Origin: Saccharothrix carnea
GTDB taxonomy: Bacteria > Actinomycetota > Actinomycetes > Mycobacteriales > Pseudonocardiaceae
Direction of reading: 5' to 3'
DNA length: 64,000 bases
Assembly: GCF_003014735.1 (NCBI RefSeq)
Contig: NZ_PYAX01000013.1
Coordinates: 150,147 to 214,146, forward strand
The notes below the pieces were generated by a model. That model was not told where the DNA came from and did not search any database. It saw only the letters and a program-made list of their open reading frames with translations. Positions 61,306 to 64,000 of the stretch are shown piece after piece. How positions within the stretch are numbered: position 1 is the stretch's first letter; each line of letters starts with the position of its first letter. The position numbers were made by a program, and so were the translations under genes.

Positions 61306-63324
61306 TCAGCGCGCGGGGTGCAAGTCGGCGATGGCTCGGTCGGGATCGGGGAAGCGGCCCATTCGGCGGTAGAGGGATTGGGCTTCAGCCCAGGCCGCTT
61401 GGGCCTGGTCGTGCCGGTCCAGCGCGGCGTGGGTGTGTGCCAGGTGGTCCAGGGTTTGTGCGGTCTGCCAGGTGCTGCCGCGGATACGGAACGCGGTCAG
61501 CGCGTTGGTGTAGTGGGTGATGGCTTCAAGGTGTCTGCCGGCGCGGCGCCCGATGTGGCCGAGGCTGTTCTCGGTGTCGGCCAGGCCGTCCGGGTCGTCG
61601 AGCGCGCGGTGCAGTGCCAGGGATGTCCGGCAGTAGGTGCGGGCGGTGTCGTAGTCGCCCAGGCAGGCGGTGTACCAGCCAATCTGGTTGAAGCTGCGGG
61701 CCAGGGACACCGGTTCGTCCGCGGTGCGGAAGATCTCCAGGGCACGGGTGGCGTGGTGTAGCGCCCGGTGATCGTCGCCGCGTTGGGACCAGGTTCGGGC
61801 CAGCTCGCGGTGGGCGTGGGCGTGCTGCACCGGGTCCGAGCTGAGCTCGAGGGCCTGGTTCAGGTGGTGGGCGGCGGAGTCGTAGTGGCCCAGTTCGTTG
61901 CACGCGCGGCCGAGGAAGCGATGGGCACGGGTGCGGGCGTGTGGGTCGGTGAGGTGGTCGGCTGCGGACAGGGCGGCTCGCCAGGTGGCCAATTCGTCGT
62001 GGCGGAGGTCGCGTCGGCGGTGGAAGTCGTTGAGGCACCACGCCAGGTGCCACACCGCGGGGTGGTCGGCTACGAGTTGGGTGGCCAGCAGGTTGGCGTG
62101 TTCGCGGTCGAACCATGCCTGTGTGGTGTCCAGGTCGTGGAATTCGACCGGCGGGTCACTGGGCCACGCCAGTGCGGGTCTGCTCGGGTTGGTCACGCGG
62201 TCGGCGGTGTGTGCGGCGGTGGTGTAGAAGTGGACCACCCGGGACAGTGCCTCGGTGCGGACGGACGCGGGAAGTCGGAGGCTGGTGGCGAAGGCGCGGA
62301 CCAGGTCGTGCAGCGCGTAGCGGCTGTCGGGTCGGCGTTCGAGCAGGGACGCGTCGGTTAGGTCGTTGAGGAGCACGCGAGCTTCTTTGTGGGGTAGGTC
62401 GATCAGGTGTGCCGCGGCGGGCAGTCCGATGTCGGGGCCGGGCGCGTGGGCGAGCAGGGCGAATGCGGTTCGCTGCGCGGCCGACATCCTGTGCAGTGAC
62501 CACGTCAGCACGGTGTCGTGGAGTTCGGGCATGTCGAGGTCGCGCAGTTCGGCGGCGAACTCGGCCAGCGGCAGCCCGGGGTGCGTGCAGGCGCTGGCGG
62601 CGACGATGCCCAGGGCGAGCGGGAAGCCGGCGCACAGCCGCAACAGGTCGGCCACCGCGGTCGGTTCGGCGGTGATCCGATCGGCATCCAGTCGCCGGGC
62701 CAGCACGGCGTGGGCATCGTCGGACCCGAACACGTCCAGCGGCAGGTGTCGTGAGTTGTAGCGGATGATCAGGTCTTTGAATCGTCGCCGGCTGGTGACC
62801 AGGGCCGTGCACGTGTCACCGCCGGGCAGCAGCGGCTCGACCTGTCGCGCATCGGCGGCGTTGTCCAGCACGACGAGTACCCGCTTGTCCGCCAGCAGGC
62901 TCCGGTACATCGCCGCCTGCGCGTCCAGGTCGACGGGTATGGCGTCGTGCGGCACACCGAGCGCGGCGAGGAACGCACGCAAGGCCCGTTCCGGGGCGAG
63001 TGCCCGACCTTCGGGACTGAACCCGCGCAGATCCACGAACAACTGCCCATCCGGGAACCATTCGCGTCGCAGGTGCGCCCACCGGACGGCGAGCCAGGTC
63101 TTACCGATACCGCCCGTGCCGACGATCATGTTCACCGGTGCCCGGCGATCCAATGCGGCGAGTTCGTCGACCCGTCCGGCGAACGGGCCGGGTACTGCCG
63201 GAAGCTGGCACGGCACCACCGACGCCGCCACCGCCGCGTGAAAATGCGCGACACCGACTTGGACGACGTTCCCCACGGACTCAGCGGCCACCCAGTTGCG
63301 CACGTCCACCCGACGAGTCTCCAC
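61306..63324 (-). CDS. NB-ARC ATPase with TPR repeats and N-terminal RHIM-like motif
   Basis: A 672-residue AfsR/NLR-like protein without the SARP DNA-binding domain. The N-terminus carries SVGNVVQVGVAHFHA near residues 16-30, whose VVQVG core matches RHIM-like amyloid motifs. The NB-ARC ATPase follows: P-loop GTGGIGKTWLA near residue 72, Walker B VLVVLDNA, sensor-like ALVTSRRRF and GFPLALGIVA. A winged-helix-like segment and TPR repeats fill the C-terminal half (AHRELARTWSQRGDDHRALH and similar). GTG 63324 has GGGGAGAG 5 nt upstream; ATG 63360 is an alternative. It is probably a signal-sensing switch in regulation or defence; the partner is not identifiable here. Confidence 0.78.
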   Translation of the reverse strand: METRRVDVRNWVAAESVGNVVQVGVAHFHAAVAASVVPCQLPAVPGPFAGRVDELAALDRRAPVNMIVGTGGIGKTWLAVRWAHLRREWFPDGQLFVDLRGFSPEGRALAPERALRAFLAALGVPHDAIPVDLDAQAAMYRSLLADKRVLVVLDNAADARQVEPLLPGGDTCTALVTSRRRFKDLIIRYNSRHLPLDVFGSDDAHAVLARRLDADRITAEPTAVADLLRLCAGFPLALGIVAASACTHPGLPLAEFAAELRDLDMPELHDTVLTWSLHRMSAAQRTAFALLAHAPGPDIGLPAAAHLIDLPHKEARVLLNDLTDASLLERRPDSRYALHDLVRAFATSLRLPASVRTEALSRVVHFYTTAAHTADRVTNPSRPALAWPSDPPVEFHDLDTTQAWFDREHANLLATQLVADHPAVWHLAWCLNDFHRRRDLRHDELATWRAALSAADHLTDPHARTRAHRFLGRACNELGHYDSAAHHLNQALELSSDPVQHAHAHRELARTWSQRGDDHRALHHATRALEIFRTADEPVSLARSFNQIGWYTACLGDYDTARTYCRTSLALHRALDDPDGLADTENSLGHIGRRAGRHLEAITHYTNALTAFRIRGSTWQTAQTLDHLAHTHAALDRHDQAQAAWAEAQSLYRRMGRFPDPDRAIADLHPAR

Positions 63325-63753
63325 CCCGTGCTCTCCCCTTACTCCGTAGAAGTGCGGCACCGCTGCCGAAGATCGGCGCGCTTGAGCGAGCCGGCCTGGT
63401 GACGAACGACCGCCGTCAGCCCTGCGCTTGCTTGCAAATACCGTCCGTGCAGGTCACAGGTTTGAGTACTCGTTGAGATGCCGTCCGGGCGTTGCCGTCG
63501 GTGAACGTCGAACAGGGTGGCGGCTACTCGGTCGCAAGAGTGTCGACAGCGCAGGCGTTGCGGCTACAGCTGTATTGCTTACGGCAAGAACTCTGGTCAC
63601 TTGATTCCATCAAGGGGGCAAGCAGGAGGGAGCGGATGCGGAAGAGTTTCGTTGTACTGCAACGGAGTTCGCTCGCGTCGAGCTGCGTTCAACCGACCGA
63701 TCGCTTTGGCAGTCGGCAATGCTTCTGCAGGTCAGAGCTTGATCAGGGCGAAA
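63325..63753. other. Spacer between the NB-ARC gene and the right tRNA fragment
   Basis: About 430 bp without a supported gene. No integrase or excisionase gene is found next to this attachment-like site. Confidence 0.45.
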
Positions 63754-63795
63754 CTGGGGGTCAAGGGGTCGCAGGTTCAAATCCTGTCGTCCCGA
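63754..63795 (+). repeat. tRNA-Pro(GGG) 3' half, putative att site, right copy
   Basis: Identical over 42 bases to 14106-14147, again running from the anticodon loop to the discriminator base, and again without a tRNA 5' half upstream. Here the fragment continues directly into ACGGGTGAATCCGG, which at the left copy appears only about 175 bp later. Confidence 0.85.
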
Positions 63796-63905
63796 ACGGG
63801 TGAATCCGGCCAATCGACGCCAAACGCCACCCGTTGGGGTGAACCGCTTGCACTGTGCGCCGAGGGCCCTGAACGAGCCCTGACGTGCCGACATGACCGC
63901 CTAGC
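63787..63905 (+). repeat. Downstream tRNA flank, repeated at 14322-14445
   Basis: Starting at GTCGTCCCGAACGGGTG, the sequence runs parallel to 14322-14445 with scattered mismatches, including ACGCCAAACGCCACCCGTTG and a later CTGAACG..CTGAC stretch. It contains an AACGGGTG/CACCCGTT inverted repeat that may act as a terminator behind a tRNA gene. Confidence 0.7.
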
Positions 63906-64000
63906 GCCGCATCTCGGAACGTTGACCCGGTAATCGGCTCGGTCTGCTGACGGTCCAGGCTGGTCCTCCCATGTCGAGCGGGGCGAGTGCGGTGCTGACG
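63906..64000. other. Right edge, nothing recognised
   Basis: Fewer than 100 bases, without a supported feature. Confidence 0.4.

Noticed and set aside
61306..63324. SARP-type pathway activator for the polyketide cluster
   Set aside because: NB-ARC and TPR parts are present, but the N-terminal OmpR-like DNA-binding and BTAD domains of SARPs are missing, and it is 16 kb from the cluster.

Overview
The window is high-G+C actinobacterial DNA. Codon usage, mycothiol-type enzymes, AfsR/NB-ARC regulators, actinomycete-style type I-E CRISPR repeats, integrative-element genes and a tRNA-Pro(GGG) fragment all point to an actinomycete, most likely a Pseudonocardiales-type one (inference). It reads as an accessory region: biosynthetic genes, defence-like genes, secreted proteins and many decayed insertion sequences, with no core housekeeping genes.

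Layout. 0-8.5 kb: an XRE regulator, a DUF4254-like gene and two tiny ORFs, then a complete-looking class I lanthipeptide set of the FxLD type (precursor, full-length LanB, LanC, FxLD-system methyltransferase). 8.5-11.5 kb: a convergent, lower-G+C gene for a STAND-type ATPase with a candidate N-terminal nuclease and TPR-like repeats. 11.8-14.0 kb: a four-gene, 4-nt-overlapping operon typical of actinomycete integrative elements, ending at the 3' half of a tRNA-Pro gene (14106-14147). 14.7-15.4 kb: a type I-E-like CRISPR array without cas genes, cut on its leader side by an insertion sequence. 17.2-19.6 kb: a second STAND protein whose ATPase core resembles the first. 20.7-27.5 kb: four paralogous secreted four-cysteine proteins, an isomerase pair (6-phospho-3-hexuloisomerase and triosephosphate-isomerase-like) and a dead transposase.

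27.7-45.1 kb: a polyketide/fatty-acid-like cluster. On the minus strand, a CMD-family gene, an AT-ACP protein, a 1590-residue KS-(KS-like)-KR-DH synthase, an SDR and a WS/DGAT acyltransferase run in tight overlap, followed by a mycothiol-dependent isomerase-family protein, an alpha/beta hydrolase and an AtuA-family protein. Divergent from them are an acyl-CoA carboxyltransferase and a GMC oxidoreductase. The likely logic is carboxylated extender supply, iterative chain building and reduction, then ester formation on an alcohol or oxidised end (inference; the product is unknown).

46-53.6 kb: a sigma factor with membrane segments and a long tail, a nitrilase pseudogene, an operon of a 61-aa peptide, an unknown protein, a DUF6895-like protein and a beta-lactamase-fold hydrolase, a secreted I36-like protein and a small Ser/Thr kinase. 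53.7-60.2 kb: a block of secreted proteins, including a more distant four-Cys paralog, a beta-helix protein, a 38-aa hydrophobic peptide and a Gly-rich repeat protein. 61.3-63.3 kb: an NB-ARC/TPR protein. At 63754-63795 the same 42-bp tRNA-Pro 3' half recurs in direct orientation, so 14.1-63.8 kb may be one segment of an island built by repeated integration at tRNA-Pro.
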